DNA of 64,000 bases from Lepus europaeus (GCF_033115175.1 NC_084836.1:67418797-67482796), one strand, 5' to 3'; counted from the stretch's first letter, positions 49,636 through 62,447 are shown. Translations and numbers: made by a program. The notes: generated by a model not told the origin, from the letters alone.

Positions 49636-49925
49636 GCTCTCCCGGCTACTCTATTTCCAATCCAGCTCTCTGCTAATGTGCCACCAGGAAAGGCAGCGAA
49701 AGATGGTCGGAGTACTTGGGCCCCTGCTACCTACACGGGAGACCAAGATTAAGTTCCAGGCTCTTGGCTTTGGCTTGGCCCAGAGCTGACTGTTGTAGCC
49801 ATTTGGAGAGTGGCTCATCAGGTGGAAGATATCTCTCACTCTCTTTCTCTCTCTGTCTCTCCTTCTGTCTGTTGCTCTGCCTTTCAAATAATCTTTTCCT
49901 AAAATGCAAAAAAAAAAATAAAATA
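49636..49925 (+). repeat. CSINE, head truncated
   Basis: Older copy with diverged middle and A-rich tail. Confidence 0.85.
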
Positions 49926-49934
49926 AAAGTGCTT

Positions 49935-50276
49935 GGCCGGTGCTGCAGCTCAGTAGGCTAATCCTCCGCCTTGCGGCGCCGGCACACCGGGTTCTAGTCC
50001 TGGTCAGGGCGCCGGATTCTGTCCCGGTTGCACCTCTTCCTGTCTAGCTCTCTGCTGTGGCCCGGGAGTGCAGTGGAGGATGGCCCAAGTCCTTGGGCCC
50101 TGCACCCGCATGGGAGACCAGGAGGAAGCACCTGGCTCCTGGCTTCGGATCAGCGTGGTGCGCCGGCCACAGCGCACCGGCCGCAGCAGCTGTTGTGGGG
50201 TGAACCAACGGAAAAAGGAAGACCTTTCTCTCTGTCTCTCTCTCTCACTGTCCACTCTGCCTGTCAAAAAAAAAAA
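49935..50276 (+). repeat. Young CSINE
   Basis: Full-length younger form. It follows the tail of the preceding copy, a usual landing spot. Confidence 0.93.
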
Positions 50277-50517
50277 AAGTGTCCCCTGTTTCTCTTAGGG
50301 CTCCCAAGGTTTTTTTTTTTTTTTTTTTTTTTTGGTCCTCAGTCTTCCTGGGGCTAATACCCCTCTCCTCCTACCCAGATGTCTCCCCAGAATTAGGTCA
50401 GGCAGAGGATCTGTAGGGAGCAGAGCCACACAGACTGGCTTCTGGAATAGCTATGAATCTAAATATTTTGGTCTCTTGTCCTTTTACACTCAGGACACTC
50501 CTAATTTTTTATTTTTA
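50277..50517. other. Unique stretch with a T run
   Basis: Contains a run of about 23 T at about 50311-50333. No gene seen. Confidence 0.4.
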
Positions 50518-50823
50518 CTTTTTTTTTTTTTTTTTTTTTTTTTGCAAGGCAGAGAGAGAGAGAGAGAGAGAGAACCTCCCATCTGTTGATTTACTCCCAA
50601 ATTGCCACAACAGCTGGGGCCAGACTGGGCTGAAACCAGGAGTGGGACACTCACTCCAGGTCTCCCACGTGGGTGGTAGGAACTTGACTGCCCAAGCCAT
50701 CCCCCGCTGCCCTCCCGGCGGTGGGGGGGCATCAGCAGGAAGCTGGAATCGGAGGCAGAGCCGGGACTGGAAAACGGGCACTCCAATGTGTGATGTGGGC
50801 TTAACAGATGTGCCAAATGCCCA
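50518..50823 (-). repeat. Older CSINE
   Basis: Diverged copy with a 23-T tail. Confidence 0.8.
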
Positions 50824-51111
50824 CGCCGGAGTCTCCTAACTTTAGTGTCCGTTCTGTAGCCCTGGAAGCTGAGGTCTGTGAGCTCTCCAGAGTTGCCTCA
50901 CGTCTGTCCAGGAGGATCCTCTCCTGGGGGTGCAAGGCGGGGAGCTGGGGAAGGAATTCAAGTGGGAAAGAGGTGTGGGCAGGTTTCGGGGAGCAGCGGT
51001 GGCACAGAGAAGGTGACACCAGAGGTTGGCCCAGATTCTCAGCCCCTCCCACTGCAGAGTCTTGCCTCTTGCAGACTCAGCTACCAACAGCGCCCATCAG
51101 AGAGTGGGTCT
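50824..51111. other. Unique stretch downstream of SOAT2
   Basis: No gene or named repeat seen. Confidence 0.4.
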
Positions 51112-51159
51112 CTTTTTTAAAGATTTATTTATTTGAAAGGCAGAGTTACAGAGAGGCAG

Positions 51160-51197
<38 letters not shown>

Positions 51198-51456
51198 CTT
51201 CCATCCGCTGGTTCACTCCCCAGATAGCCACAACGGTCAGAGCTACGCCAATCAGAGGCCAGGAGCAAGAAGCTTCCTCCAGGTCTCCCACGTGGGTGCA
51301 GAGGCCCAAGGACTTGGGCCATCTTCTACTGCTTTCCCAGGCCATAGCAGAGAGCTGGATCGGAAGTGAACCAGTCGGGTCTCGAACTGGCGCCCATATG
51401 GGATGCTGGTGCTGCAGGCTGGGGCTTTAACCCGCTGCACCACAGCGCCGGCCCCA
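51112..51456 (-). repeat. CSINE just past the SOAT2 3' end
   Basis: Full-length older form with (GA)n at about 51167-51196. Confidence 0.92.
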
Positions 51457-51484
51457 GAGCAGGTCTTAACAAATGAGTGTATAA

Positions 51485-51840
51485 AAAGGAAGAGAGCAAG
51501 TTTATTGTTGCACTGGGAGATGTACAAAGTGAAGCACCGAGCCCTTCTCTCAGGTGCCCCCCACCCTCCCTAAATCTGTAAGGCCCCTCAAGCCTCCCAC
51601 TCATGTGAGCAGCCCTTGGGGATGGGGGCCCGGGGGTCACCCCCATGCCGAGGCTGTGCTCAGGCGCACCAGGGTGCGCAGACTCCCAGAACCTGAAATT
51701 CCCGGCTGGGGTCTTGCATGCAGGTCCCCTCACCCTTGATTCAAAGCCAAGTTTACAAGCGCAGAGAGGAGCCCTGGTCCCTGGCATGGCAGGCCGGGAC
51801 GAGCTTGGTGGTGTCATCTGTGGTAAGGGCATCCTGATCT
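51485..51840 (-). other. SOAT2: SOAT2 3' untranslated region
   Basis: Unique sequence between the stop and a minus-strand poly(A) signal. It ends just before the CSINE at 51112-51456. Confidence 0.7.
51501..51506 (-). terminator. SOAT2: SOAT2 poly(A) signal
   Basis: AATAAA on the minus strand (TTTATT as written), 335 bases past the stop codon. It is the first canonical signal after the stop. Confidence 0.75.
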
Positions 51841-54800
51841 TCACGCGTGGCAGGACCAAGAGCGAGGCGTCACCAGCCCCCAGAAGCTTGTCTGGACCGG
51901 AGGAGGGGGGAATGGGGAATGATCCACTGTGTGGATCTAAGACACGGGAGCCCATCGCCCCCCAGCCGGGGCCTGGCTGCTGGGAAGGTGGGCTGGGAGG
52001 GGGCGGGAGTCTCACCTGGGGCAGGGGGCAGTGCCGCTGTGCGTACCACTCCTGGCAGTACAGGCTGACCTGGATCCCCTGGCCCAGGAACAGCAGAGTC
52101 CACATCAGCACGTTCCACGCCGGGCCCGTGTGCTGGTCATTCATTGTGAAGTTCAGCAGCCCTGGCACGGGGCGGAGCGGGGGGGGGGGGGGGCGCGTCA
52201 CCCTAGCTCCAGGTAGCCTGGTCTGACTCCCCTCCCATCGCCGGCTTGCTGGAAAGGGCTAAACAGGAAGCCCCCTGCTGGGGACAACCTTGAACCCTGA
52301 TGCAGAAACCGGTGGAGGCCTTAAGTGGCTCGCGTGAAATCTAGACCCCCGGAGTCCACGGGTCAGGACCCAGGTCCCCTGCTGAAGCTCCCAGCCTCCC
52401 TTCATCTTCCTCTCTCTGAGTGCCTGCCCACATGCTCCGCCCCTACCTGCAACCCTCCCAACTCCTCCCCAACTCCGCCTCTCAGGCCCAGCAGCCTCCC
52501 TGAAGATCCTGGCTGTGCGGTTTCCCCCATGGGTCTGGCATCTCGGGAGGAGGAGGAGGACCGAGGCCTCCCCGCCCCCTCTAGCTGGCTCCCCTTGGGC
52601 GGCAGAGAGAGCAAGCTCACCTCCGATGACGAGGAAGAGCATGAACATCACAGGGTAGAAGAACCCCAGGACAAAGCAGAAGATGTATTCGTGGACCATG
52701 GCAGAGACAAGGAACACGCCCAGCATGGCTGCGCCTCGGGCCCGGCCACCAAGGAGCTGGCGGGACAAGGGGCAGAGTGAGGAATGAGCCGCTGCCCTGA
52801 GACCCTCCGTGAGGAGCCCCTGGCTTAAGGACGCCAGGAGGAAGCATGGTGCAGCGGGGTCGGAAGAGCAGACATCTGTCTTAGCTTGAGTGCACCTGCT
52901 GGCCCACGGGGCTGCAGCTGCAATGGCTGAGTGCGGACATCATAATACCTACTTGTCCGAGTTTTACCGTGAGGAGCATACGGAAGTCCTGGGCAAGGGA
53001 AAAGTGCTATAGGCATGCTCCTTGGGAGGTTAAGGACGGATGGAATCAGAGATAAAGCCGCAAGGGAGGTAGAAGCCCATTGTGTGGGGTTGGGTCCTTA
53101 GGTCTGGAAAAGGAGGGGTGATGCCGAGGGAGGGAGGGAGGGAGGGAGGGAGGCAGAGAGAGAAGGAGGGGGGCCCCGGGGAGAGCCGTCCCGAGGGGAG
53201 CCGTACCCACAGCCCGTCCTGGTACACATAGCTGTATAGCCAGTCATGCACCACCACGTTCCAGGTGCGGTAGTAGTTGGAGAAAGACGTGGAGTTCCAC
53301 CAGTCCTGGGAAAGGAGCAGGGGAGCGTCCCCCACCCAGCTCCACCCTGCACCCTGCCCCGGGGTCTTTCCTTCCCTGACAGCAGGCACTCGCCCACCCA
53401 GCGCCTCTCCCGGACCCGGGGACCCTGCCCTCCCTGCAAGGCCCCTCTCAGGAGAAGGACACAGAAGCACTTGGCCCCGGCTTCAGAGGGTGGCGGCATT
53501 ACGACACCTAGACGCCCGCACCTCTCACCGTGGGAGGTCAGCAGCCACGGAGGTGACACCCAACACAGCCCCCCTCTTCCCTCTCCCCCCCCCCCGCGCC
53601 CCGGGCCCTCCCTGCCTCCAGCTCCAATTGGCCCAGGCCCAGGCCCCACCCGGTAGAACATCCTGTCTCCAAATCGTAGCATCTCGGCGAAGGCGTTGAG
53701 CCAGCAGTGCAGGAAGGCAAAGAAGATGAGGAACAGCATGAAGATGCCTGGCAGAGGGGAGAAGAGGCTGCAGGTCAGAGTGGCCGGGCCTGGGCCTCCG
53801 CCTCGCCCCAGCAGCCCTGGTCTGGGCTCTCAGGGGCCCCCTGCAGAGCAATCAGGGCCCCAGCTCTCACCAATTTGTCATTGACAAATTCACTAACTCA
53901 TCCGTTTGCTCATGCTCTTGGCCATATGTTGGGGACACAGCAGTTCAGAGAGTGGCCAAAGCCAGAGACACACACCCACAGAAACAGAGACAGAGCCACG
54001 GACAAGCAGATGTCCAGGTCAAAGGTCACAGGAGTTAAGCATGGTAGCCACACATGTGGATGGAGCAAGGGAGGGGTGAGTCATCCTAACTGGCTGAACA
54101 AGGAAGGCTTCCTGGAGGAGGGGGCATTTCACCACGTGCCACCAAGAAGGAACACGGCTGGAGCATGGAGAAACGGCATTTCAAGCTGTGGGGCCAGTGT
54201 GAGCACAGGCCTGGGGTCATGGAAGCACATGTCTTTCAGGGGACGGCTGGGTGTGCGGACAGATGAGAAATAGACTGGTGCTGCGTGGGGAGGGGCCTTG
54301 AGCGCCAGACTCAGGGCTCAGATCTTCTCCGGACGCCCCAGCAATGGGTTCGGAACCCCTGTTCTGAAATGGTAGGGAATGGTGAAGTCAGCCAGGGCAG
54401 CGGCGTCCGGGGACCGACGGCAGAGGAGAGACGAGGGTGGCAAGGACAGTGGTGAGGAGGCGAACTGAGGCCACGGCAGTCAGCCCAGAGGCGGAGACAG
54501 CAAGGTGCCGAGGGAGGTCTAGCCAGGGCCCAGGTGGCTGCAGCGCCCCCTGGTGGGCTCACCTGGCAACGTGGCGTGCAGGATGGAGAGCACCAGCGTC
54601 CGGGTGCTGAAGGGCTCTCGGCTCATGTTGGCAAAAACAGGGACACAGAGACGGCTCAGGATGAAGCAGGCGTAGAGGACGCAGCCCAGAGCCTGCAGAG
54701 CGAGGTGGGGGCGCGCGGTGGTGAGAGCCCCCACCCCCACCCCTGGCCACTGCCTCTTCACTCTGCAGTTGGACCTCCGACCCAGCACCTGCCTCTTCCC

Positions 54801-57800
54801 TGAGCCGCCAACCCTCGCCTGCCTCACTCCCGGGGCACCCCTGCTCCGCCACCCTTCTCCCGCGTCATCTGACCTGCGCCAAGTTCTTGGCCACATAATG
54901 CCACCTGATGCTGGGTGTCCTGCAGCAGCAAGGAGAAGGGTATGTTTCTCAACCCTGCTCAGGAGGGACCCCAACTTTGGGGAACTTCTCCCTGTAGCTT
55001 GCTCAAGTGGCCGGGGCCTGGGAGGATGATCTGGGGAGCCCGGGGTCTCCAGAACCTTGGGCTGCCCCACAGCCGAGGTGGCAGGTCCGTTTCTAGCTTG
55101 AGTATCTACCAAGGCAACCAACTGGGGTGCACAGGACTTTCAGTACTAACTCCGGACAATCCCAGGGGAACAAGGACCACCATTGGCCTTAGTCTCTGGA
55201 GCATCATCAAGGACTGGGCAAGGAGAAGGGGTAGCCTGCCTGCCACGAATTCCACACCCCCGGGCAAGTGGCTGGTGCCTGGGCTCCAGGGAGAGCAGAG
55301 TGGAAGGGCGAGGCCCTTGTGGGGCCCCAGCATTTGGGGAAGGGGTGCAGGGTTCTCACCTGGGGTACGTGTCCCTGTAGATGAGTGTGGGACAGAAGAG
55401 GAAGTAGAGGTAGCTGGAGAAACTGGGGGCCTGGGTTCCCTCACCTGGGGAGGAAGCAGGAGGTGGATCAGTGAGGGGCGGGGCAGAGGGCACAGGTGAG
55501 CAGGCTGTGGGGGGTGGAGATGGACAGAGGCAATAGTTGGGGGCCGGCACTATGGCATGGGTGGTTAAAGTCCCAGCCTGAGGTGCCAGCATCCCATGTG
55601 GGCACCAGTTCGAGTCCCGGCTGCTCCACTTCCAATCCAGCTCTCTGCTATGGCCTGGGAAAGCAAAGATGGCCCAAGTCCTTGGACCCCTGCACCTATG
55701 TGGGAGACCCAGAAGAAGCTCCTGGCTCCTGGCTTCAGATAGCCTCAGCTCTGGCCATTGTGGGCGTGAACCAGCAGATGGAAGACTTCTCTCTCTCTGT
55801 CTCTAACTCTCTCTCTCTCTCTCTGTGTCTCTAACTCTCTCTGTAATTCTCTTTCAAATAAAGAAGTTACTAAATAAAGAAAGACAAGGGTTGAATGGTA
55901 GGGGAGATGGGGCAGGAGTTGAAGCTGCTCTCTGGCGCCCTCTGTTGGCTTCCAGGCACCCCATTTTCTGGCCCAGGAGGTATGTGGCCAAGCTGCGTTT
56001 GACGCCGGGAATTCCAGGTCCCCTTCTCCTTTCCCTTCTCTCTCGACTTCCTGGGTCTTTCCAGGCCGAGTGGGAAACGGGAAGGCATGGGAAACGAGGC
56101 TGGGCAAGGTGGGCTCAGGCAGGCAGCGCTGTGCCACGGCCACTGCACCTGCTGGCTTCCTTCCGCCAGCCTGGAGGGCCGAGTTCACTACAGGGCCGGA
56201 TGAGGGCCTCACCTCCTCTGGATGAAAGGATTCCAGGCACAGACTCTCTCAGGAAGGAGTAGGTTTTCATCAGGAACCGGACCTGAGGTGGCAGGGAACG
56301 GAGGCCAGGTTGCTGTGTGGCTCTGCGCAAAGCACTCAACCTCTCTGTGCTCTCTGGTTAGCTCCCCTTAACAGCCTAACACCGCGGGGCAAGGCGAGGC
56401 CAGGGCGGAATCCTCATGCGACCCACCCCTGGAAGCGCTCTTTTTCCTGGCAGGAGGAGCCCCCCTAGCCCGGTGCCCCTGGAATGTGCGGGGCCGCGCC
56501 CCCTCTTCCCGGGCTGCCTCACCTGCTCAAAGACCAGGATGCAGCGGGAGGCGGGGGGCAGCTGGTGCCTCACGGCCACGTGCACCGGGAGCGCGCACAG
56601 CAAGGCTGCGTGGGCGGCCAGCATCGAGCAGCCCAGGCCGGCCCCCAGCGCCCATGCGCGGCTGGAGCACGGCCGTGCCCACAGCCGCAGGGCCTGGTAG
56701 GGCGCCAGCAGGGTGGACAGGAACATGGGGACCCATGTCACCAGCGCCAGGGGCAGCTGCCCAAAGCTGAAGATCAGTAGGTCCAACTCCAGCACCAGCC
56801 TGGGGTGGGGGGACAGAGAGACAAAGTTGACAAAGGCGCGGGCCCTGGACCCCTTCCTGTTCTCATGGGAGGGGTTGGACTGCGATGACCTTCAGAGTCC
56901 CCTGAGGAGGACTCAGCACCCTGGATGCCACAAGTGGTGTGGGTTTTGTTGGTTTAAGATTTATTTATTTGAAAGGCTGAGCCACGGAGAAAAGGGAGAG
57001 GGAGGGAGAGATCTTTCATCGGCTGGTTCACTCCCCACACGGCCTCAACAGCCAAGTCTGGGCCAGGCCACAGCCAGGAGCCAGGAACTCCATCCACTTG
57101 CCCACATGGGTGGCAGGGACCCAAATGCTTGGGCTAGCACCTGCTGTTGTCCCAGACACGGGAGTAGGGAGCTGGATCCTCAGACATGGAGCATCAGGGA
57201 CTAGAACTGGCGCTCTGCTATGTGATACAGTGTTGCAAGCGGTGCTTAGACTGCCTTGCCACAGGACAATGCCGGCCCCCTGGGAGTGTTCAGCTAGGAG
57301 GTAGGTAGAGTGTAACTTCGATTTCCTTTAGCACTGCTCCTTTAGAGTTTGGTAGACTTGAGCTACTAGGGTGCAGGTTGTCCAGTGTCTTGTTTGCCAA
57401 GGTGAAAACGTGGGAACAAGAAGTTAGCTTAAGACGGCATCCCACATCAGCGTGCCCAGGTTCTGCTCCAGGTCTGGCTTCCTGCTAATACTTACCGGGA
57501 GGCAGCAGTGACTGCTCAAGTACTGAGTCCCTGCCACCAGGTGGGAGACCTGGGTTGCCTTTCTGGCTCCCAGCTTGGGCTTTGCCCCAGCCCCACCCAT
57601 TGCAAGCATTTGTGAAACTAGCAAATAGAATCTCTCTCTCTCTCAAATAAAGCAATTTATTTTTTTTTCCCTTAAGATGAACAAAAAAAAGGACAAAACG
57701 AACAGAATCTGGCACTTCTGTCCTCTGCAGTCATTAATATGAATGGGCTGACATGGAAAGATCCCAAGGTAGACGCTTAGGGAGTAGAAACCCATTGTGT

Positions 57801-60800
57801 GGCCGGTGCCGTGGTGCAGTAGGTTAATCCTCCGCCTGAAGCGTCGGTATCCGATATGGGCGCCGGTTCGAGACCCGGCTACTCCACTTCTGATCCAGCT
57901 CTCTCTGTGGCCTGGGAAGGCAGAAGATGGCCTAAGTCCTTGGGCCCCTGCACCTGCGTGGGAGATCCGGAAGAAGCTCTTGGCTCCTGGCTTTGGATTG
58001 GTGCAGCTCCAGTCACTGCAGCCATCTGGAGAGTGAACCAACGGATGGAAGACTTCTCTCTCTCTCTCTTCCCCTCCTTATCTCTCTGTGTAACTCTGAT
58101 TTTCAAATAAATAAATAAATAAATCTTTTTAAAGAAGTGTATTTGGACATTTTACTGAGATCTTGTCCTTGTAATCCTTCTGCAATTAACAATAAAAATT
58201 TTGCCAAGAGGAAATGCTATTTATTGCTGTGCCTGTAGCTCTAAGCCCCGGTTGGGGTGAAGTGGGGAGACCTACAGAACACCCCCCAGGGTGCACAGCC
58301 CTCTGAGGCTCAGCCTCGCAGTGGGAGGTGCTCTGTGCAGATCGGATCCTGTGTGTCTTCCCCACAAGGCGTGGGAGGGTATCTGCCTCCTTGGGTCTCT
58401 GGTCTCGGGCCCCCAGGGCTGGTATTCAGCTGGCGCCCAATGCATGCTTCTCAGGGAGTGTGTGCAGTTGTGCCTGTGCACACCCACTCCAACGTCTGCC
58501 TCAGGACTAGGTCCCCAGTGAGAAGTGTTTGAGAGGGGGCGTGGTATCCACAGAGAGGCTGGCCCTGGGAAGACAGGCCTCGGAGCCTTCTAAGGCTGGG
58601 GAGGGGAGAGTGCCCAAGGATGCTTTAGGAGGAAGATTGCTGGGGACAATGTTCAATAATGAAAGGGGCAGGGCTGGCGCTGTGGCACAGTGGGTTAAAG
58701 CCCTGGCCTATGGCACCGGCATGCCATATGGATACCGGTTTGAATCCCAGCTGCTCCACTTCCAATCCAGCTCTCTGCTAATGTACCTGGGAAAGCAGTA
58801 GAAGATGGCCCAAGTGCTTGGGCCCCTGTACCCATGTGGGAGAGCTGGAAGAAGCTCCTGGCTCCTGGCTTTGGATCAGCTCAGCTCCAGCCATTGTGGA
58901 CATTTGGGGAGTGAACCAGCGGATGGAAGACCTCTCTCTCTCTCTCTCTCTCCCCACACACACCCTGTAACTCTTTCCTTTTTTATTTTTAAAGATTTTT
59001 ATTTATTTATTTGACAGGTAGAGTTACAGACAATGAGAGAGAGAGACAGACAGAAAGGTCTTCCTTCCGTTGGCTCACTCCCCAAATGGCCACCACGGCC
59101 AGAACTGCCGATCCGAAGCCAGGAGCCAGGTGCTCCTCCTGGTCTCCCATGCGGGTGCAGGGCCCAAGCACTTGGGCCATCCTCCACTGCCCTCCCGGGC
59201 CACAACAGAGAGCTGGACTGGAACAGGAGCAACCAGGACTAGAACCCAGAGCCCATATGGGATGCCGGCACTGCAGGCGGAGGATTAACCAAGTGAGCCA
59301 CGGCGCTGGCCCCTCTCTATAACTCTTTCAAATAAATAAGATAAATATTTTAAATATAATATAAATATAAGATAAATATTTTAAAAATAATAATGATGAT
59401 GAGGGCACCCTCTTGGGCCAGGGGTGGGTAGAACACTAAGAACCCAGCGGCTCCGATCTGATCCGTGCACCCACCCCAGACTGGGGAGGAGGGGGCGGGG
59501 CTACCTGTCGTCATCGGTGAAGTCGATGGCCAGGGCGCTGATGATGAAGACACACAGACCGGCGATGAACATGTGGTAGATGGTGCGGAAGTGCTGCACC
59601 TCCATCAGCTCACTGAGAGACAGTGTGGGAGGGGCCTCAGGCACTGTGCACGTGCACGCAGGCAGGGGGCGTTGTGGTCCAGAACTGTCCGCTCAGTGCT
59701 GGGATGTAGCTGAGGCTTCTCATCCAGAGTCTCCTCTCCCTCAACCTCACCCGTGGCAAATGGGGGAATCTGGACCGTAGCAGCTCTCTCACGTCCTCCC
59801 CACAAACCACCAGAGCCGGGAGACGCGGTAGGAAGCCAGGTGTCCTGGATCCCACCCCCTCTGCATCCCTCTTGACCCCCGTGCGTGCCCCTGACTTACT
59901 CAAGCAAGGACTTGCGGGTGATGAAAACTTTCCTTTTGCCTGGCGGTGGCTCCCGTGCCCTGAATTGAGATTGTTGTTCAGGGTCAAGGGCCCCAAGGAA
60001 GACGGCAGTGGGCAGAGGACAGGCTTGGGTGGAGGGTTAGGAAGACCAGATGAGGACGAGGGACAAGGGAAGATGGAAGCCATGGTCATTGCCAAGGCCG
60101 GCGAAGGATGCAGGTTCACGGCTCACGCGAGGAGCCGACTGCAGCCGTCCCAGCCCCCCCACCCCTCAGACTCACTTGCTCAAGGAGTGTGGGGGAACCA
60201 AGGGCGGAGGTTTGCCTTGCAGCGGGTGCGACTGTACAGCCTCCCACATGGCCCGATCCAGCAGCTCCCGCAGCTGTCCCTCTGCTTGTTCCAGTAATCG
60301 CCTCTTCACAGCCTACGGGACAGAGCCAGGGCGCGACCCGCCGTCCCTCCAGCCACTCAGCCATCATTCCACTCACCAAGCACTCGCTGAGCCTCACCCT
60401 GGGCCAAGCACAGTGCTGACAGAGGTAGCGACAGGTGGCTGCTGCCCAGAGGGGCCTCACGCACTGACCCCTTCCTGGCTCCGTGGGCAGCAGTGATCAA
60501 GAGTGACAGCAGGGGAGTCCACCTCTGATCCAGCTCCCTGCTAAAGCGCCTGGGAAAGCAGCAGAAGATGGCCCGAGTGCTTGGGCCCCCCACCACTCAT
60601 TTAGGGGACCAGGGTGGAGTTCCAGGCTTCTGGTTTAGGCTTGGCTCAGCCACTGGCTATTGCAGGCATTTGGGGAGATGCATGATCTCTCCCCTTTCCT
60701 GGCTGCCCTGATCTCTCCCTGTCTCTATGCAACTCTACAGAGACAGAAGGAGAAATAAATTTTTTTTTTTTTTGACAGGCAGAGAGGATACTGAGAGAGA

Positions 60801-61605
60801 GAGACAGATCTTCCTTTTTGCCGTTGGTTCACCCTCCAATGGCCGCTGCGGCTGGCTCATCGCGCTGATCCGAAGCCAGGAGCCAGGTGCTTCTCCTGGT
60901 CTCCCATGCGGGTGCAGGGCCCAAGCACTTGGGCCATCCTCCACTGCCTTCCTGGGCCATAGCAGAGAGCTGGCCTGGAAGAGGGGCAACCGGGATAGAA
61001 TCTGGTGCCTGAACCGGGACTAGAACCCGGTGTGCCGGCGCTGCAAGGTGGAGGATTAGCCTGTTAAGCCACGGCGCCAGCCTAGAAATAAATTTTCTAT
61101 CTGCTGGTTCATTCCCCCAAATAGCCGCAATGGCCGGGGCTGGGCTAGGTGGAAGCCAGGAGCCAGGAGCATCACCTGGGTCTCACACATGCGTACAGAG
61201 GCCCAAGCAGTTGGGCCATCCTCCGCTGTTTCCCCAGGCACATACGCAGGGAGCTGGATGGGAAGTGGAGCAGCCGGTACTGGTACCCATATAGGATGCT
61301 GGCACTGCAGGCCATGGCTTAACTCACTGCACCACAGCACTGGCCCCAAGATATAAATATCTAAAAAAAAAAAAAAAAGACAGCAGGGGGCAGGTGTTTG
61401 GCCCAGCAGGGAAGATACGAGAGCCCATTTTGGAAGGGCTGATTCCTGCCTCAAGCTCCTGACTGGTTTCCTGCTAATGAAGACCCTGGGGGGCAGTGGT
61501 GACTGAAAGCGTTGGGTCCCTGCCACCCATGACCAGGATCTGGCTATGGCCCAGCCCTGTCCCAGCCACTGTGGACATTTGGGGTGTGAACCAGTAGATG
61601 AGCAC

Positions 61606-61656
<51 letters not shown>

Positions 61657-62447
61657 CTCAATTAAAAAAATTTTTTTAAAGAAAAAGAATGGTAGCAGGA
61701 ACAGCACTCTGGCTCCCTGAATTCCCGATCGCTCGATCCTCTCGCTCCTACCCCTGACCGCTAACCCCTATCCTCGCCCTGGGCACCTGTGCTCGGAGCC
61801 CCGCATTCCCCAACCTTTGAACTCGGGGACCAGTTGTCTGTATCACCAAGCCAGTCCTCACCCCTGCCTCCCGCCACCCCAGGACCTGGCCTCCGACGTC
61901 CCCCACCTCCATATGTTGCGTCCATTGTGCCAAGTCTGGGGCTCTGTGCGTCTCAGTGTCTCCTAGAGGGAGGGGTCGAAGGGTACACTCAAAGGGGAGG
62001 AGTCAGCATCCTGTGCCTGCTGCAGACCTAGGAGCATCTTCTATCCAGGAAGCGCTTCTGCCCCCAGCCACCCACATCTGGTATCACGGGTGGGGCTGGT
62101 GGGAAGCGAAGCTATTTTTGCAGTGGTTGACGGGCCCGTGGCAAGCAGGGGGCTGGTGCCATTTCTGTCACCAGGGCACTCAGGGCAGGGAAAGTTCCTG
62201 ACCTCGCTCTCGGCGGTTAAGGGGTCGGCAGGAGAAGGCAAGGCCGTAGCTCGGGGGATCTCATTTTCTCCTCCAAACCCCAGCTCAGTGGTGTGGGGAG
62301 AGGACAGCAGGAGGGGCGAAAGCCCGGCTACACGGCATCCCTACCCGAGCCCACCAGAACTTTCTGCTCACCTTGCCCGGGGGGCCGCTCCTCCTGCTCC
62401 CCCCCCAGGCCTCCCCTTCTCCGCACATGGGCTCCGCCTGGCTCCAT
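51841..62447 (-). CDS. SOAT2: Sterol O-acyltransferase 2 (ACAT2), complete coding region in 15 exons
   Basis: Coding exons on the minus strand: 62447-62372, 61962-61907, 60312-60176, 59959-59900, 59612-59505, 56799-56523, 56282-56213, 55444-55360, 54919-54874, 54692-54563, 53747-53650, 53305-53207, 52756-52621, 52161-52016, 51891-51841. All have AG/GT borders and phases close to 524 codons plus stop (human 522 as I recall it). This ER multi-spanning MBOAT enzyme esterifies cholesterol with fatty acyl-CoA in liver and intestine. Visible: hydrophilic cytosolic N-terminus (about 1-120), first span at about 125-143, FYRDWWN signature at 379-385, and MVHEY with catalytic H436. The protein ends PRSWSCHA. 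Residues 187-203 look four residues longer than human. The start is the ATG reading MEPGGA, as in human. Confidence 0.96.
53127..53153. repeat. SOAT2: (GGGA)n simple repeat in SOAT2 intron
   Basis: About six GGGA units, within the intron following the exon at 53207-53305. Confidence 0.9.
53885..54265. repeat. L2-like remnant in SOAT2 intron
   Basis: AAGGCTTCCTGGAGGAGG, then GGAGCATGGAGAAACGGCAT and GCACAGGCCTGGGG, follow the order of a mammalian L2/MIR-class repeat. Old. Confidence 0.5.
55541..55862 (+). repeat. CSINE in SOAT2 intron
   Basis: Full-length older form, antisense to SOAT2. Confidence 0.9.
56955..57279 (-). repeat. CSINE in SOAT2 intron
   Basis: Older copy in the 2.7-kb intron between exons at 59505 and 56799. 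Confidence 0.88.
57428..57656 (+). repeat. Old truncated CSINE in SOAT2 intron
   Basis: Diverged, with head partly missing. Confidence 0.75.
57801..58133 (+). repeat. CSINE in SOAT2 intron
   Basis: Full-length, tail (AAAT)n. Confidence 0.92.
58134..58672 (-). other. SOAT2: SOAT2 intron sequence without repeats
   Basis: 0.54 kb of unique intronic sequence. Open frames here are not supported. Confidence 0.5.
58673..59342 (+). repeat. CSINE split by a younger one
   Basis: Body at 58673-58978 and tail at about 59313-59342 (CTTTCAAATAAATAAG) are one copy. Confidence 0.88.
58979..59312 (-). repeat. CSINE nested in opposite orientation
   Basis: Full-length intermediate form inserted in the host tail. 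TAACTCTTTC occurs on both sides. Confidence 0.9.
60340..60450. repeat. L2/MIR-like fragment in SOAT2 intron
   Basis: CACTCGCTGAGCCTCACCCT and AAGCACAGTGCTGACAG follow the L2/MIR end pattern. Weak. Confidence 0.4.
60507..60757 (+). repeat. Truncated CSINE in SOAT2 intron
   Basis: Middle block and tail remain; head missing. Confidence 0.8.
60762..61082 (-). repeat. Young CSINE in SOAT2 intron
   Basis: Full-length younger form. GAAATAAATTTT flanks it on both sides as a target duplication. Confidence 0.93.
61083..61346 (-). repeat. CSINE in SOAT2 intron, tail missing
   Basis: Older form starting at the CTGCTGGTTCATTCCCC block. Confidence 0.88.
61383..61680 (+). repeat. Old CSINE with expanded (TC)n
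   Basis: Diverged. The CT stretch is about 40 bases at 61611-61652. Confidence 0.8.

Noticed and set aside
51326-52201. Open frame of 291 codons on the minus strand
   Set aside because: It contains a real SOAT2 exon (52016-52161), then reads through intron, 3'UTR and a SINE in another frame. It is not a separate gene.
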